64,000 bases of DNA from NCBI GenBank assembly GCA_001770725.1, contig MERU01000002.1, positions 372,001 through 436,000 of the forward strand. Direction: 5' to 3'. The notes beneath the pieces were generated by a model. That model was given only the letters and a program-made list of their open reading frames with translations. It did not search any database and was not told the origin of the DNA. The position numbers and the translations under genes were made by a program. Positions 52,053 to 61,924 of this stretch are shown here, in pieces. The stretch comes from Burkholderiales bacterium RIFCSPHIGHO2_01_FULL_63_240 (GTDB lineage: Bacteria > Pseudomonadota > Gammaproteobacteria > Burkholderiales > Burkholderiaceae_C). The number at the start of each line of letters is the position of its first letter. Position 1 is the stretch's first letter.

Positions 52053-52292
52053 TCAGCCTTCGTCGCCTTCGTTGGCGTGGAAGTTCACCGCACGGCCCGG
52101 CACGACGGTGGAAATCGCGTGCTTGTAGACCATCTGGGTGACGGTGTTGCGCAGCAGGACCACGTACTGGTCAAAAGATTCAATGTGACCCTGCAGCTTG
52201 ATGCCGTTCACCAGGTAGATGGAGACCGGCACGTGCTCGCGGCGCAGCAGGTTCAGGAACGGGTCTTGTAGGAGTTGCCCTTTGTTGCTCAC
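52053..52292 (-). CDS. hfq: RNA chaperone Hfq
   Basis: The 79-residue Sm-like hexameric protein pairs small RNAs with messages. The Sm1 motif is [20 protein letters not shown] and [20 protein letters not shown], and Sm2 is [14 protein letters not shown]; key distal and proximal face residues are present. It starts with GTG, preceded by CGGAG, so no ATG is needed. The C-terminal tail is short and acidic (HANEGDEG). A T-run of eight lies in the 78-base leader. Confidence 0.97.
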   Translation of the reverse strand: MSNKGQLLQDPFLNLLRREHVPVSIYLVNGIKLQGHIESFDQYVVLLRNTVTQMVYKHAISTVVPGRAVNFHANEGDEG

Positions 52293-52370
52293 GATATGCT
52301 CCGTGTTGGAAAAAAAACGAATCGGGGCTTACCTTAACACAGTCCGTGCCAGGCGCGCGCCCGCACGCCA

Positions 52371-53708
52371 TCACTCCTTCTCATTGAAGGGGTTCTGGGA
52401 GGATTTCATTTCGATGCGCAACGGCGTGCCGCTGAGCTTGAAGTGCTCGCGGAAGCGGCTCTCCAGGAAGCGCTTGTAGGCGTCGGAGACGTGCTCAAGC
52501 GAATTGCCGTGGATGACGATGACCGGCGGGTTCTGCCCGCCCTGGTGGGCGTAACGCAACTTGGGCCTGAAGCTGCCGGCACGCTTGGGCTGCTGGAACT
52601 GCACGGCCTCGGCCAGCAGGCGCGTGAGCACCGGCGTGGGCATCTTGCGGGTGGCCGAAGCATAGGCATCGGCGATGGCCTTCCACAGCGGGCCCAGGCC
52701 TTGGCGCTTGATGGCCGAGATGTGGTAGACCGGTGCGAACTTGAGGAACGACAGGCGGTGCTCGATGGAGCGCTGCAGCATCTCGCGCTGGTAGCTGTCG
52801 ATCGCGTCCCATTTGTTGACGGCGATGACCACGGCCCGCCCCGATTCCAGGATGAAGCCGGCGATGTGGGCATCCTGTTCGGTCACGCCCTGGGTGGCGT
52901 CGACCAGCAGTAGCACGACGTTGGCGTCCGAGATGGCCTGCAGGGTCTTGACCACCGAGAACTTCTCGATGGCCTCGAAGACCTTGCCCTTGCGGCGCAG
53001 ACCGGCCGTGTCGATGAGCTCGAAGCGGCGGCCGTCGCGCTCGAAAGGCACGGTGATGGCGTCGCGGGTGGTGCCCGGCATGTCAAAAGCCACCAGACGC
53101 TCTTCGCCCAGCCAGGTGTTGATCAGGGTCGACTTGCCCACGTTGGGGCGGCCTGCCACCGCCAGGCGGATGGGGCGGTCTTCTTCCGGCGTGTCGTCTC
53201 CGTCTTCATCCGGGTCGACGAAGTCTTCCAGCGCCAGCTCGACCAGGCTGCGAATGCCCTGGCCATGCGCCGCAGACACGGCCATCGGCTCGCCCAGGCC
53301 CAGTTCGTAGAACTCGGCCAGGAGGGGTGACTCGCTCATGCCTTCGGCCTTGTTGGCCACCAGCAGCACCTTCTTGTTGGTGGTGCGCAGGTAGTTGGCG
53401 ATGTCGTGGTCCTGGGCGGACAGGCCGTTGCGCAGGTCGACGACGAAGATCACGGCGTCGGCTTCGGCAACAGCCTGGCGCGTCTGCTTGGCCATCTCCT
53501 TGAAGATGCCTTCCTTGCATTCGGGCTCGAAACCGCCGGTGTCGATGGCGATGAAGGCGTGGCTGCCCAGGCGCCCTTCGCCGTAGTGGCGGTCGCGGGT
53601 GAGGCCGGCGAAGTCGGCGACGATGGCGTCGCGGCTCTTGGTCAGTCGATTGAACAGGGTCGACTTGCCGACATTGGGACGACCGACCAGTGCAATGACA
53701 GGTTTCAT
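52371..53708 (-). CDS. der: Ribosome biogenesis GTPase Der (EngA)
   Basis: The 445-residue protein has two tandem GTPase domains ([20 protein letters not shown] and [20 protein letters not shown]), each with DxxG and NKxD motifs ([27 protein letters not shown]), and the C-terminal KH-like domain ([20 protein letters not shown]). It is needed for 50S maturation. The start at 53708 gives the canonical [11 protein letters not shown]; the longer frame to 54038 is bamB shadow. A hairpin stands just before it. Confidence 0.97.
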   Translation of the reverse strand: MKPVIALVGRPNVGKSTLFNRLTKSRDAIVADFAGLTRDRHYGEGRLGSHAFIAIDTGGFEPECKEGIFKEMAKQTRQAVAEADAVIFVVDLRNGLSAQDHDIANYLRTTNKKVLLVANKAEGMSESPLLAEFYELGLGEPMAVSAAHGQGIRSLVELALEDFVDPDEDGDDTPEEDRPIRLAVAGRPNVGKSTLINTWLGEERLVAFDMPGTTRDAITVPFERDGRRFELIDTAGLRRKGKVFEAIEKFSVVKTLQAISDANVVLLLVDATQGVTEQDAHIAGFILESGRAVVIAVNKWDAIDSYQREMLQRSIEHRLSFLKFAPVYHISAIKRQGLGPLWKAIADAYASATRKMPTPVLTRLLAEAVQFQQPKRAGSFRPKLRYAHQGGQNPPVIVIHGNSLEHVSDAYKRFLESRFREHFKLSGTPLRIEMKSSQNPFNEKE

Positions 53709-53717
53709 GAACGTCAG

Positions 53718-53738
53718 ACGCCGGCGGTCAGCCGGCGT
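53718..53738 (-). other. Hairpin in the der leader
   Basis: Stem ACGCCGGC / GCCGGCGT with a 5-base loop stands 10 bases before the der ATG, where a ribosome site would be. No T-run follows. It may shield or regulate der initiation, which otherwise lacks a clear Shine-Dalgarno. Confidence 0.5.
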
Positions 53739-53793
53739 TCCTTGAGCGGGCGCCAGATACCGGGCGCCCGGGCGGTGCCGATCGGTGTCGGCG

Positions 53794-54942
53794 TCAGTTG
53801 ATGCGCAGGGCCGAGACCGTGCCTTTGCGGGTGAGCACCAGCAGCAGGTCGCCGGAGACCACGGGGGGGGCCACCAGGGGGCTGTCGAGCTCGATGCGCC
53901 CCAGGGTGCGGCCATCGGCCTTGGCCAGGATGTGCACGTAGTCCTTGGCATCGCCAACGACGATGCGCTCGCCCCAGATGACCGGGGTGCCCAGGCCGCG
54001 GTGGGTGAAACGATCCACGCGCCAGAGGAAGTCGCCATTTTCAGCCTTCCAGGCGGTCAGGCGGTCAGAGCCATCGGCCCCGACGACGGTGCGGAGATCG
54101 GCCGCAACGCCTTGTGTGCCAGCTTGGGGGCGGCTCCAGCGCACGCTGCCACGGTTGAGCTCCAGGCAGGCGACGGAGAACTGGAAGACGCGCACGCAGG
54201 CTTCGTCATCGACACGCGCCATCGGCCCCACCAGGTCGGCCAGGCGCTCGACCTCGTTGCTGCCGCGCGGCGTGCCGACGTTGACGTCGAAACGAGGCGT
54301 GCCCTTGAGCGGATCGAGGCCCACCAGTCGGTTGCCCTGCCCCACCAGCAAGGTGTCGCGGAAGGGCTGGATCACCAGGCGAGAGCCCAGGGCCAGGGGC
54401 TCGGCACCGGGACGCTGGTAGGACCACAGCCAGCGACCATCCAGCACGTCGTAGGCGCGCACGCTGCGATCGACCGCTTGCAGGAAGACGCGCTCGCCCG
54501 CGATCACGGGGGCGGTCATCACGCGGCCGGGCTGGCGCTCCTGCCAGAGCAGCTTGCCCTGGTCAAAGACCTGCAGCTCGTTGGCGTCGGTGACGACAGC
54601 TGCGTAGCGTCCGTCAAAACCCGTCGCGGCGGAGACCTTGCCTTTGACCTGGGCGCGCCAGGCTTCGCGACCACTGGCGACGTCCAGCACGACGAGGTCG
54701 CCATCGGCGCTGGCAACCGCCAAGCGGCCACCCGCGAGCGCCAACGTGGCCGTGGACGACACCTCACCGACGCGAGTGGACCAGGCGATCGTGGCGCGGG
54801 CCGAGGCGGACTTCGCGTCGAGGGACTCCAGCGGAGCGGGTTCGGGCTTGCTGGAGCCGCAAGCCGTCAGCGCGCCCAGGAGGGCCAGCGAGGCGATTTG
54901 GCTGATGAGGCGGATGGAGAGGGTCACGTTGCGGCGATCCAT
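53794..54942 (-). CDS. bamB: Outer-membrane assembly lipoprotein BamB
   Basis: The 382-residue protein has a lipoprotein signal with lipobox LLGALTAC, and an eight-bladed beta-propeller of PQQ-like repeats ([54 protein letters not shown]). BamB binds BamA POTRA domains at the periplasmic face of the outer membrane; bamA is elsewhere in the window. It lies 34 bases behind yfgM. Confidence 0.95.
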   Translation of the reverse strand: MDRRNVTLSIRLISQIASLALLGALTACGSSKPEPAPLESLDAKSASARATIAWSTRVGEVSSTATLALAGGRLAVASADGDLVVLDVASGREAWRAQVKGKVSAATGFDGRYAAVVTDANELQVFDQGKLLWQERQPGRVMTAPVIAGERVFLQAVDRSVRAYDVLDGRWLWSYQRPGAEPLALGSRLVIQPFRDTLLVGQGNRLVGLDPLKGTPRFDVNVGTPRGSNEVERLADLVGPMARVDDEACVRVFQFSVACLELNRGSVRWSRPQAGTQGVAADLRTVVGADGSDRLTAWKAENGDFLWRVDRFTHRGLGTPVIWGERIVVGDAKDYVHILAKADGRTLGRIELDSPLVAPPVVSGDLLLVLTRKGTVSALRIN

Positions 54943-54976
54943 GGATTGAGGCTTCGCGGGACGCGCTGGGGCGCGA

Positions 54977-55669
54977 TCAGCGCGCAGCGGGGGCAGTGGG
55001 CAAGGCGGGAGCGGTCGGCGCCTTCAGGGGCTCGGGCGGGGCGCCCAGCACGGTCAGCTTGCCTTCGACGAAGCGACGGTACTCCACCGTCGGCTCCAGG
55101 CCCTTCCAGGCAGCCTGGAAGGCTTCGATGGCTTCCTTGTGCTTGCCTTGCGCCAGGAACACGTCGCCACGGCGATCGGCCACCAGGGGCGCGTACTCCT
55201 CGGGCACCTTGGCATCCAGGGTTTTCAGGGCGTCGTCGAACTGCTTGGCATCGAGTTGCATGCCGGCCAGGCGCAGGCGGGCCACGGCAACCAAGCCTTC
55301 GTTCTTGCCTGCTTCGACCAGCCATTGCAGGGTGGCGCGGGCTTCCTCGGCCTTGCCGGCGTCGGCCTCGACCTTGGCGGCCAGCAGAGCGCCTTGTTCG
55401 GCCGCGGTGGTGCCGGCGTACTGCGCTTTCAGGTCACCAAAGGCCTGACGCACGCGGTCGGCATTGCGCTCGGAGGCGGCCTTGTCGAGCTCGTCGTAGA
55501 GGCCGGTGGCGCCCTGGGCGCGCTTTTGCTGCCAGTACAGGTAGCCGGTCCAGGCGGCGTAGGCGCCCAGCACCAGCACCAGGGTCCAGGTGATCAGGTT
55601 GCCGTACTGCTTCCAGAAGTGCTTGACCTGGTCAAGTTGTTCCTGTTGCTCAAGGTCGAAGGTGGCCAT
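54977..55669 (-). CDS. YfgM-like tetratricopeptide membrane protein
   Basis: The 230-residue protein has the N-terminal ATFDLEQQEQLDQVKHFWKQ typical of YfgM, one membrane helix (LITWTLVLVLGAYAAWTGYL), and a periplasmic TPR region (about 60-205) with an Ala/Pro tail. YfgM is an ancillary SecYEG partner that passes proteins to periplasmic chaperones. Its place between hisS and bamB is the standard context. Confidence 0.93.
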   Translation of the reverse strand: MATFDLEQQEQLDQVKHFWKQYGNLITWTLVLVLGAYAAWTGYLYWQQKRAQGATGLYDELDKAASERNADRVRQAFGDLKAQYAGTTAAEQGALLAAKVEADAGKAEEARATLQWLVEAGKNEGLVAVARLRLAGMQLDAKQFDDALKTLDAKVPEEYAPLVADRRGDVFLAQGKHKEAIEAFQAAWKGLEPTVEYRRFVEGKLTVLGAPPEPLKAPTAPALPTAPAAR

Positions 55670-55707
55670 GTTGTGTCGTCGGGTGGAATCTCGGGATTAT
55701 GACCGGG

Positions 55708-57000
55708 TCAGCGGGCCTGCAAGGTGCCTGCCCAGTCGGCCACGTTGGCCAGGGGGCGCAGCACCTGTTCGCCGCCTTCTCGCAGGGGCTTGACGGCCAC
55801 TTCGCCGCGGGCGACTTCGTCCGAGCCGAAGACCAGGGCGAAGCGGGCGCCGCTGGCGTCGGCTTTCTTGAATTGGGATTTCGGGCTGGCCGGGCCGTCC
55901 TTGCCAGCCGGGTTGAGCACGACGCTGACACCGGCGGCACGCAGGCCTTCGAGCGCCACCATGACAGGCGGCAGGGACACGCCGGGGAAGACGACCGCGA
56001 ACGCATCGGGTGTGGCCGGAGCTGGCAGCGTGCCGACTTCCTCGAGCAGCAGCAGCAGGCGCTCCATGCCCAGGCCCCAGCCCACGGCCGGGTTGGGCTT
56101 GCCGCCGAGCTGCTCGATCAGGCCGTCGTAGCGGCCGCCGCCACAGACGGTGCCTTGCGAGCCCAGGCGGGTCGTGACCCACTCGAAGACCGTGAGGTTG
56201 TAGTAGTCCATGCCGCGCACCAGGCGCGTGTTGACCTCGTAGGGCACCCCTGCAGCATCCAGCACGGCCTTGACCGCGTTGAAGTGCGCCAGCGAAGCCT
56301 CGCCCAGGAAGTCGATCAGCTTCGGTGCCGCCTCGACCACGGGCTGCATGGCCGGGTTCTTGGTGTCGAGGATGCGCAGCGGGTTGGTGTGCAGGCGTCG
56401 CTTGCCGTCTTCGTCGAGCAGCTCGGCGTGGGCCTCGAGGTGCGCGATCAGGGCCTGGCGATGGGCATGGCGCTCTTCGGGCTGGCCCAGGCTGTTGAGC
56501 TGCAGGGTGACGTCTTCGCCCACCTTCAGGCCGAGGTCGCGCCAAAGGGCCGCCGTCATCAGGATGAGTTCGGCGTCGACATCGGGGCCGGCAAAACCCA
56601 GCACCTCGGCGCCGACCTGGTGGAACTGTCGGTAGCGGCCTTTTTGCGGGCGCTCGTGGCGGAACATCGGGCCGATGTAGTACAGGCGCTTGCCGCCCTC
56701 GTAGAGGAAGCTGTGCTCGTTGATGGCGCGCACCGCGCCGGCCGTGCCTTCGGGGCGCAGCGTGAGCTTGTCGCCGTTGAGGCTGTCTTCGAAGGAGTAC
56801 ATCTCCTTTTCGACGATGTCGGTGACCTCGCCCAGGCCGCGCACGAACAGTGCCGTGGGCTCGACGATGGGCGTGCGCATGTTCTGGAAGCCGTAGCGGC
56901 GCATCAGCTGACGCACCTTGTCTTCCAGCCACTCCCAGCGCGCCGATTCCGGCGGCAGGATGTCGTTCATGCCTTTGATGGCTTTGAGCTGTTCGGCCAT
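55708..57000 (-). CDS. hisS: Histidyl-tRNA synthetase
   Basis: The 430-residue class II enzyme charges tRNA-His. Motif 1 lies near [18 protein letters not shown], motif 2 is [19 protein letters not shown], the HisA pair is [14 protein letters not shown], and motif 3 is [13 protein letters not shown]. The anticodon domain ends the protein. The start at 57000 gives [17 protein letters not shown]; the frame to 57126 is the end of ispG. It lies 46 bases behind ispG. Confidence 0.97.
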   Translation of the reverse strand: MAEQLKAIKGMNDILPPESARWEWLEDKVRQLMRRYGFQNMRTPIVEPTALFVRGLGEVTDIVEKEMYSFEDSLNGDKLTLRPEGTAGAVRAINEHSFLYEGGKRLYYIGPMFRHERPQKGRYRQFHQVGAEVLGFAGPDVDAELILMTAALWRDLGLKVGEDVTLQLNSLGQPEERHAHRQALIAHLEAHAELLDEDGKRRLHTNPLRILDTKNPAMQPVVEAAPKLIDFLGEASLAHFNAVKAVLDAAGVPYEVNTRLVRGMDYYNLTVFEWVTTRLGSQGTVCGGGRYDGLIEQLGGKPNPAVGWGLGMERLLLLLEEVGTLPAPATPDAFAVVFPGVSLPPVMVALEGLRAAGVSVVLNPAGKDGPASPKSQFKKADASGARFALVFGSDEVARGEVAVKPLREGGEQVLRPLANVADWAGTLQAR

Positions 57001-57046
57001 GTCTGGGAAATGCTTCTTGTCGTTGTTCTTGTGGGACGCGCCGATG

Positions 57047-58318
57047 TCAGGCCGACGGGGCCTGGCCAAAGCGGCGTTCGATGTAGCTCTGCACGATCTC
57101 GTGGAACTCTTGCGCGATGCGGTCACCGCGCAGGGTCAAGGCCTTTTCGCCGTCGATGAAGACCGGGGCGGCAGGCGCCTCGCCATTGCCCGGCAGGCTG
57201 ATGCCGATGTCGGCGTGCTTGCTTTCACCCGGGCCGTTGACGATGCAGCCCATGACGGCCACCTTGAGGTTCTCGACGCCGGGGTACTGCTTGCGCCAGA
57301 CGGGCATCTGCGCACGCAGGTGATCGTCGATCTGCTTGGCCAGCTCCTGGAAGGTGGTGCTGGTGGTGCGACCGCAGCCCGGGCAGGCGGTGACGCTGGG
57401 CACGAAGGCGCGCAGTCCCATGGCCTGCAGGATCTCCAGCGCCACAACCACTTCCTGCGTGCGGGCCTCGCCTGGCTGCGGCGTGAGCGAGACGCGGATG
57501 GTGTCGCCGATGCCTTCCTGCAACAGGATGGACAAGGCCGCGGCCGAAGCCACCGTGCCCTTGGCGCCCATGCCCGCTTCGGTCAAGCCCAGGTGCAGCG
57601 GGAAGTCGCAGCGCGCGGCCAAGCCACGGTAAACGCTGATGAGGTCTTGCACACCGCTGACCTTGCACGAGAGGATGACTTGCTCTGGCCTCATGCCCAA
57701 CTCGACGGCCAGGCTGGCCGACTGAAGCGCCGAGCTGATGAGCGCCTGGTACATCACCTGCTTGGCATCCCACGGGTCGGCGCTGCGGGCGTTCTCGTCC
57801 ATCAGCGCGGCCAGCAGCTCCTGATCGAGGCTGCCCCAGTTCACGCCGATGCGCACGGGCTTGTCGAAGCGCATGGCGGCTTCGATCATCTGTGCGAACT
57901 GGCGGTCTTTCTTGTCGCCCTTGCCGACGTTGCCGGGGTTGATGCGGTACTTGGACAGCGCTTCGGCGCAGGCCGGGTGGTCGGTCAGCAGGCGGTGACC
58001 GTTGTAGTGGAAGTCACCGACCAGGGGCACGTCGATGCCCATGCGGTCGAGCTGCTCGCGGATGTGCGGGACGGCCTTGGCGGCTTCTTCGTTGTTGACG
58101 GTGATGCGCACCAGCTCGGAGCCGGCCAGGGCCAGCTCCTTGACCTGGATGGCCGTGCCGATGACATCGACCGTGTCGGTGTTGGTCATCGATTGCACGC
58201 GCACGGGCGCATCCCCGCCAATGGTGACCACGCGGGAGCCCCAGACCACGCGGGCCTGGCGGGAGCGACGCGCGGCCGGGCGGGCCACGTCGATCAGGGT
58301 GCAGTTCGCCAGCGTCAT
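57047..58318 (-). CDS. ispG: 4-hydroxy-3-methylbut-2-en-1-yl diphosphate synthase
   Basis: This 423-residue iron-sulfur enzyme turns MEcPP into HMBPP in the MEP isoprenoid pathway. The N-terminal barrel has [20 protein letters not shown] and [14 protein letters not shown]. The cluster ligands are in [11 protein letters not shown] and [18 protein letters not shown]. It overlaps rodZ by 4 bases (ATGA). dxr of the same pathway is at 35165. Confidence 0.97.
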   Translation of the reverse strand: MTLANCTLIDVARPAARRSRQARVVWGSRVVTIGGDAPVRVQSMTNTDTVDVIGTAIQVKELALAGSELVRITVNNEEAAKAVPHIREQLDRMGIDVPLVGDFHYNGHRLLTDHPACAEALSKYRINPGNVGKGDKKDRQFAQMIEAAMRFDKPVRIGVNWGSLDQELLAALMDENARSADPWDAKQVMYQALISSALQSASLAVELGMRPEQVILSCKVSGVQDLISVYRGLAARCDFPLHLGLTEAGMGAKGTVASAAALSILLQEGIGDTIRVSLTPQPGEARTQEVVVALEILQAMGLRAFVPSVTACPGCGRTTSTTFQELAKQIDDHLRAQMPVWRKQYPGVENLKVAVMGCIVNGPGESKHADIGISLPGNGEAPAAPVFIDGEKALTLRGDRIAQEFHEIVQSYIERRFGQAPSA

Positions 58319-59334
58319 TTCAGTTCAAAGCGGGCCACGTTGTTGCGGGTGAAGGGTGTCAGGTCAACCGGCTGGCCGCGCAAGGTGACCTTCACGCCAC
58401 CGACGTGGCCGATCCGCAGGCGCCAGGGTGCCACGCCCCCCATCGCCATTGATTCGCCGGCGCGCACGATGCGCGACAGGCGCGTGGTGCCACCGCCGTC
58501 GATGACCTCGATCCAGGAGTCCTCGGTCACCGTCAGGAACACGGGGCCCTCGCCCACGGCGCCCTGCGGCTGACCGACCTGGGTCGGAGCCTGCGAGGCC
58601 AAAGGCACGGAAGCCGCGGGCACCACCGCTTGGGTTGGCTGCTGAACCAGAGGGGCCGCCAAGGCAGGCGCCGACAGGCCAACATCGGATGCCGCATTCG
58701 AGGGCACAACGGCCGAAGCTTCCAAGGCCCCAGACGGGACGGACGCAACGGGGTCCAGCACCAGGACATCGGATGCCGCCGGCACGGGCAGGCTGCCATC
58801 GGCCGTCTGCTCGGGAGCGGATGCCTGCGAGGCAGCGCCCACGGGCAAGTCCGCGGCCTGCCAGCGAGGCCACTCGAGTGACTCGGGCAGCAGGTAAATG
58901 ACCGCCGCCGCCAGCAGCAGCGCGATGGGCGCCAACCATTGGGGGCGCAGCAGGCGCGACCAACCGCTTTCGCCGCCACCTTCGAACATCTTGGGCGCCA
59001 GGCGCGTTTCCTTGAAGGGCTGGTTCAGCGCGGGCTTGTCGCTGGCCAGGGGCGCGACGCGCGCGGCCGGCAGCCCGGCCAGCACAGGGGCCGGATCGAT
59101 CTTGAGCACGCGGCACATGGTCTGGGCCAGGGCGCGCGCAAAGCTGGCATCGGGCAGCTGGTCCAGCCGACCTTCTTCCAGGGCCGCCAGCTTGGCCGGG
59201 GTGACCTTGAGGGTTGCCGCCAAGTGATCCAGGCTCAGGCCCTGGGCCTCGCGCGCGGAGCGCAGGATGTCGCCCGGAGCGCGGCCGCTGGCGTCAGGGT
59301 TGTTCAGGCCGATCGGCGAAGCGTTGTCACTCAT
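58315..59334 (-). CDS. rodZ: RodZ-like helix-turn-helix membrane protein
   Basis: The 339-residue protein has an N-terminal HTH_25 domain ([20 protein letters not shown], about 21-85), a membrane helix ([15 protein letters not shown]), a periplasmic Pro/Ala/Ser linker, and a C-terminal DUF4115 domain ([19 protein letters not shown]). This is the architecture of RodZ, which links MreB to the rod-shape peptidoglycan machinery. The start at 59334 overlaps pilW by 8 bases. mreB is not in the window. Confidence 0.9.
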   Translation of the reverse strand: MSDNASPIGLNNPDASGRAPGDILRSAREAQGLSLDHLAATLKVTPAKLAALEEGRLDQLPDASFARALAQTMCRVLKIDPAPVLAGLPAARVAPLASDKPALNQPFKETRLAPKMFEGGGESGWSRLLRPQWLAPIALLLAAAVIYLLPESLEWPRWQAADLPVGAASQASAPEQTADGSLPVPAASDVLVLDPVASVPSGALEASAVVPSNAASDVGLSAPALAAPLVQQPTQAVVPAASVPLASQAPTQVGQPQGAVGEGPVFLTVTEDSWIEVIDGGGTTRLSRIVRAGESMAMGGVAPWRLRIGHVGGVKVTLRGQPVDLTPFTRNNVARFELK

Positions 59335-60145
59335 CGAAACGCCCCAGTTCCAGGGCCGTGGCTTCGCGGGAGCCCGTGAAGCGACGACGCAGTTGTTCGG
59401 CGAGTTCGTCGCGCCCATTGAAGTTGCCCAGGCGGTGCTCCACGCGCGCGGCCAGCCACAGTGACTCGGCCGTCACCTGTGCAGGCACGTTGTTGACCCG
59501 CCGGATGTAGAAACGCGCGCGTTCGAGCTCGCCTTCCTTGAGCAGCACGGCCGCGAGGTTGAACGCCGTGGCCGGGCTGCTGGGGTCGAACTCGTAGGCC
59601 TGCAGCAAGGTTTTCTCGGCGGCCTTGAGGTCGCCGGCGCGCTGCTGGCAAACGCCACGGGCCAGCAGCGTCTTGGAGCCCAGACCCGGTTGCGGCAAGG
59701 CCGCGGCACGTGCGAACAGGGCATCTGCTGCGTCGTACTGACCACGGCGGCACAGCGACCAGGCGTTGTTGTGCAGCACGCTGCCGTTGTTCGGATCGAC
59801 CGCCAGGGCCTGGCGGAAGCTCTCGTCGGCACGGGTCGTGTCACCCATGGCGTCGTAGATGAGCGCGCGCATCTCGTGGGCAGCGGGCAGCCTCGGGTCG
59901 ATGGCGATGGCCTGCTTGAGCTCGTCCAGGGCGGTCGTGAACTGGCCCTGGCTGTAATAGGTCGTTGCCAACTCCAGGCGGATCCGCGCGCGGCGACGCA
60001 GGTCCCCCTCGTCGGACGCGGTGACGATGTCCTGGCCATCACGGGGGGCAGCGGGCATCTGCCCGGCGCAGCCATGCAGGCCCAAGATCAGCAGCAGGCA
60101 GGCGGGCAGGCTGTTGGCCCTCCACCCGGAACTCGACTTCCTCAT
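59327..60145 (-). CDS. pilW: Type IV pilus biogenesis/stability lipoprotein PilW (PilF)
   Basis: The 272-residue protein has a lipobox LLILGLHGC and about five TPR repeats (ARIRLELATTYYSQGQFTTA, IAIDPRLPAAHEMRALIYDA, LAVDPNNGSVLHNNAWSLCR). PilW/PilF lipoproteins help PilQ secretin assembly. The cluster rlmN-pilW-rodZ-ispG-hisS is standard in proteobacteria. The start at 60145 has AAGGAG. Confidence 0.92.
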   Translation of the reverse strand: MRKSSSGWRANSLPACLLLILGLHGCAGQMPAAPRDGQDIVTASDEGDLRRRARIRLELATTYYSQGQFTTALDELKQAIAIDPRLPAAHEMRALIYDAMGDTTRADESFRQALAVDPNNGSVLHNNAWSLCRRGQYDAADALFARAAALPQPGLGSKTLLARGVCQQRAGDLKAAEKTLLQAYEFDPSSPATAFNLAAVLLKEGELERARFYIRRVNNVPAQVTAESLWLAARVEHRLGNFNGRDELAEQLRRRFTGSREATALELGRFDE

Positions 60146-60199
60146 GCAGCGGTCTCCTTCAGGACGCACAGTTTAGGCGCGAGCGAGGCTGGCGGCTGC

Positions 60200-61345
60200 T
60201 CATCGTCCCTGGGGTTTGTTGGGGGACGAAGACACGGCGACCGGATGAATCACGACGGGCTGGCGCAACATGCGCTGCTCGGCCCGGGTGCGATCCTGCA
60301 CCTCGCCTGCCAGTTGCCCGCAGGCCGCATCGATGTCGTCCCCACGGGTCTTGCGCACGGTGGTCACGATGCCGGCATCGGCCAGGATGCGCGCGAAGGC
60401 CTGCACACGCTCGTTCTTCGAGCGATGCAGCCCGGACGCCGGGAACGGATTGAACGGGATCAGGTTGAACTTGCAGTGCAGGCGGTCCTTGACCAGGGCG
60501 ATCAGTTCACGGGCGTGCTCGTCGCTGTCGTTGACCCCGTCGAGCATGCAGTACTCGAAGGTGATGAAATCGCGCGGGGCATCGGCCAGGTAGCCCTTGC
60601 AGGCTGCCAGCAGCTCATCGATCGGGTACTTGCGGTTCAGCGGCACGAGCTGATCGCGCAGGGCGTCGTTCGATGCGTGCAGGGACACGGCCAGCGCCAC
60701 AGGGCAATCGCGCTGCAGGCGCTCGATCATCGGCACAACGCCGGAGGTCGACACCGTCACCCGTCGGCGGGACAGGCCATAACCATGGTCGTCCAGCATC
60801 GTCTTGAGGGCGGGAACCAGCGCAGAGTAGTTCTGCAGCGGCTCGCCCATGCCCATCATCACAACGTTGCTGATGACGCGATCGGAGGTGTTGAAACGCT
60901 TGCGCAGCGAGTGCTCGGCGAACCACAGCTGGGCGATGATTTCGCCGGTGCTCAGGTTGCGGCTGAAGCCCTGGTGCCCGGTCGAGCAGAAACGGCAACC
61001 CACGGCGCAACCGGCCTGGGAAGACACGCACAAGGTGCCACGGTCGTCTTCGGGGATGAAGACGCTTTCGACCGCGTTGCCCTGCCCGACATCGAAGAGC
61101 CACTTGACGGTGCCGTCGGACGACACGTGCTCGCTGATGACGCTCAGGCCGCGGATCTCGGCCTTGCCCTGCAGCTTGCCGCGCAAGGACTTGGCCAGGT
61201 CGGACATCTGCTCGAAGTCAGATGCGCCCTTTTGGTGAATCCAGCGGAACAACTGGGTGGCGCGAAAGCGCTTTTCACCCAGCTGCTCGCAGAACGCCGC
61301 CAGGCCGTCCAGGTCGAAATCAAGCAGGTTGACCCGATCGTTCAT
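60200..61345 (-). CDS. rlmN: 23S rRNA/tRNA adenine-C2 methyltransferase RlmN
   Basis: The 381-residue radical-SAM enzyme methylates A2503 of 23S rRNA and A37 of some tRNAs. The cluster motif is [48 protein letters not shown] and the second catalytic-Cys region [18 protein letters not shown] are intact. The start at 61345 gives [15 protein letters not shown]. The last 30 residues are a Burkholderiales-type Pro/Gln tail. It lies 43 bases behind ndk. Confidence 0.96.
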   Translation of the reverse strand: MNDRVNLLDFDLDGLAAFCEQLGEKRFRATQLFRWIHQKGASDFEQMSDLAKSLRGKLQGKAEIRGLSVISEHVSSDGTVKWLFDVGQGNAVESVFIPEDDRGTLCVSSQAGCAVGCRFCSTGHQGFSRNLSTGEIIAQLWFAEHSLRKRFNTSDRVISNVVMMGMGEPLQNYSALVPALKTMLDDHGYGLSRRRVTVSTSGVVPMIERLQRDCPVALAVSLHASNDALRDQLVPLNRKYPIDELLAACKGYLADAPRDFITFEYCMLDGVNDSDEHARELIALVKDRLHCKFNLIPFNPFPASGLHRSKNERVQAFARILADAGIVTTVRKTRGDDIDAACGQLAGEVQDRTRAEQRMLRQPVVIHPVAVSSSPNKPQGR

Positions 61346-61388
61346 GGGGACCACTCGATGACAGGACGGCGGCGGGCGTTGCAACCGC

Positions 61389-61814
61389 TCAGCGGCTGTA
61401 GACGTTCAGGCCGGGGAAGAAGAAGGCGACTTCGACGGCGGCGGTTTCGGCAGCGTCGGAGCCGTGCACGGCGTTGGCGTCGATCGACTCGGCGAAGTCA
61501 GCGCGGATGGTGCCAGGAGCGGCCTTCTTGGGATCGGTGGCGCCCATCAGGTCGCGGTTCTTCAGGATGGCGCCTTCGCCTTCGAGCACTTGCACGAACA
61601 CGGGGCCCGAGATCATGAAGTCGACCAGGTCCTTGAAGAAAGGACGCTCCTTGTGGACGGCGTAGAACTGTTCGGCTTCGGCGCGCGACAGTTGCACCAG
61701 CTTGGCAGCGGCGACCTTCAGGCCGGCGCCTTCGAAGCGGGCGATGATTTGGCCGATGACATTCTTGGCAACGGCGTCGGGCTTGATGATCGAGAGGGTG
61801 CGTTCGATGGCCAT
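61389..61814 (-). CDS. ndk: Nucleoside diphosphate kinase
   Basis: The 141-residue enzyme equalises NTP and dNTP pools. The catalytic phosphohistidine is H117 in [12 protein letters not shown], and the start [20 protein letters not shown] is typical. The ATG at 61814 has GGAG. It heads the ndk-rlmN-pilW-rodZ-ispG-hisS-yfgM-bamB-der series. Confidence 0.97.
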   Translation of the reverse strand: MAIERTLSIIKPDAVAKNVIGQIIARFEGAGLKVAAAKLVQLSRAEAEQFYAVHKERPFFKDLVDFMISGPVFVQVLEGEGAILKNRDLMGATDPKKAAPGTIRADFAESIDANAVHGSDAAETAAVEVAFFFPGLNVYSR

Positions 61815-61852
61815 GGTTTCTCCAGGTTCAACTGATAAGGGCAAAACCCTAG

Positions 61853-61858
61853 ATTGTA
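61853..61858 (-). promoter_or_regulatory. Candidate -10 element for ndk
   Basis: TACAAT on the minus strand, 39 bases before the ndk ATG. TTGACG (61870-61875) is a good -35 sequence but only 11 bases away, so the pair does not form a normal promoter. CTGTGA at 17 bases is weak. Confidence 0.4.
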
Positions 61859-61924
61859 CCGCCCGAATGCGTCAATCACAGGCACACAGCCCGTGACCCA
61901 CGCACCCGGTGCGAGGGAAGGTGA

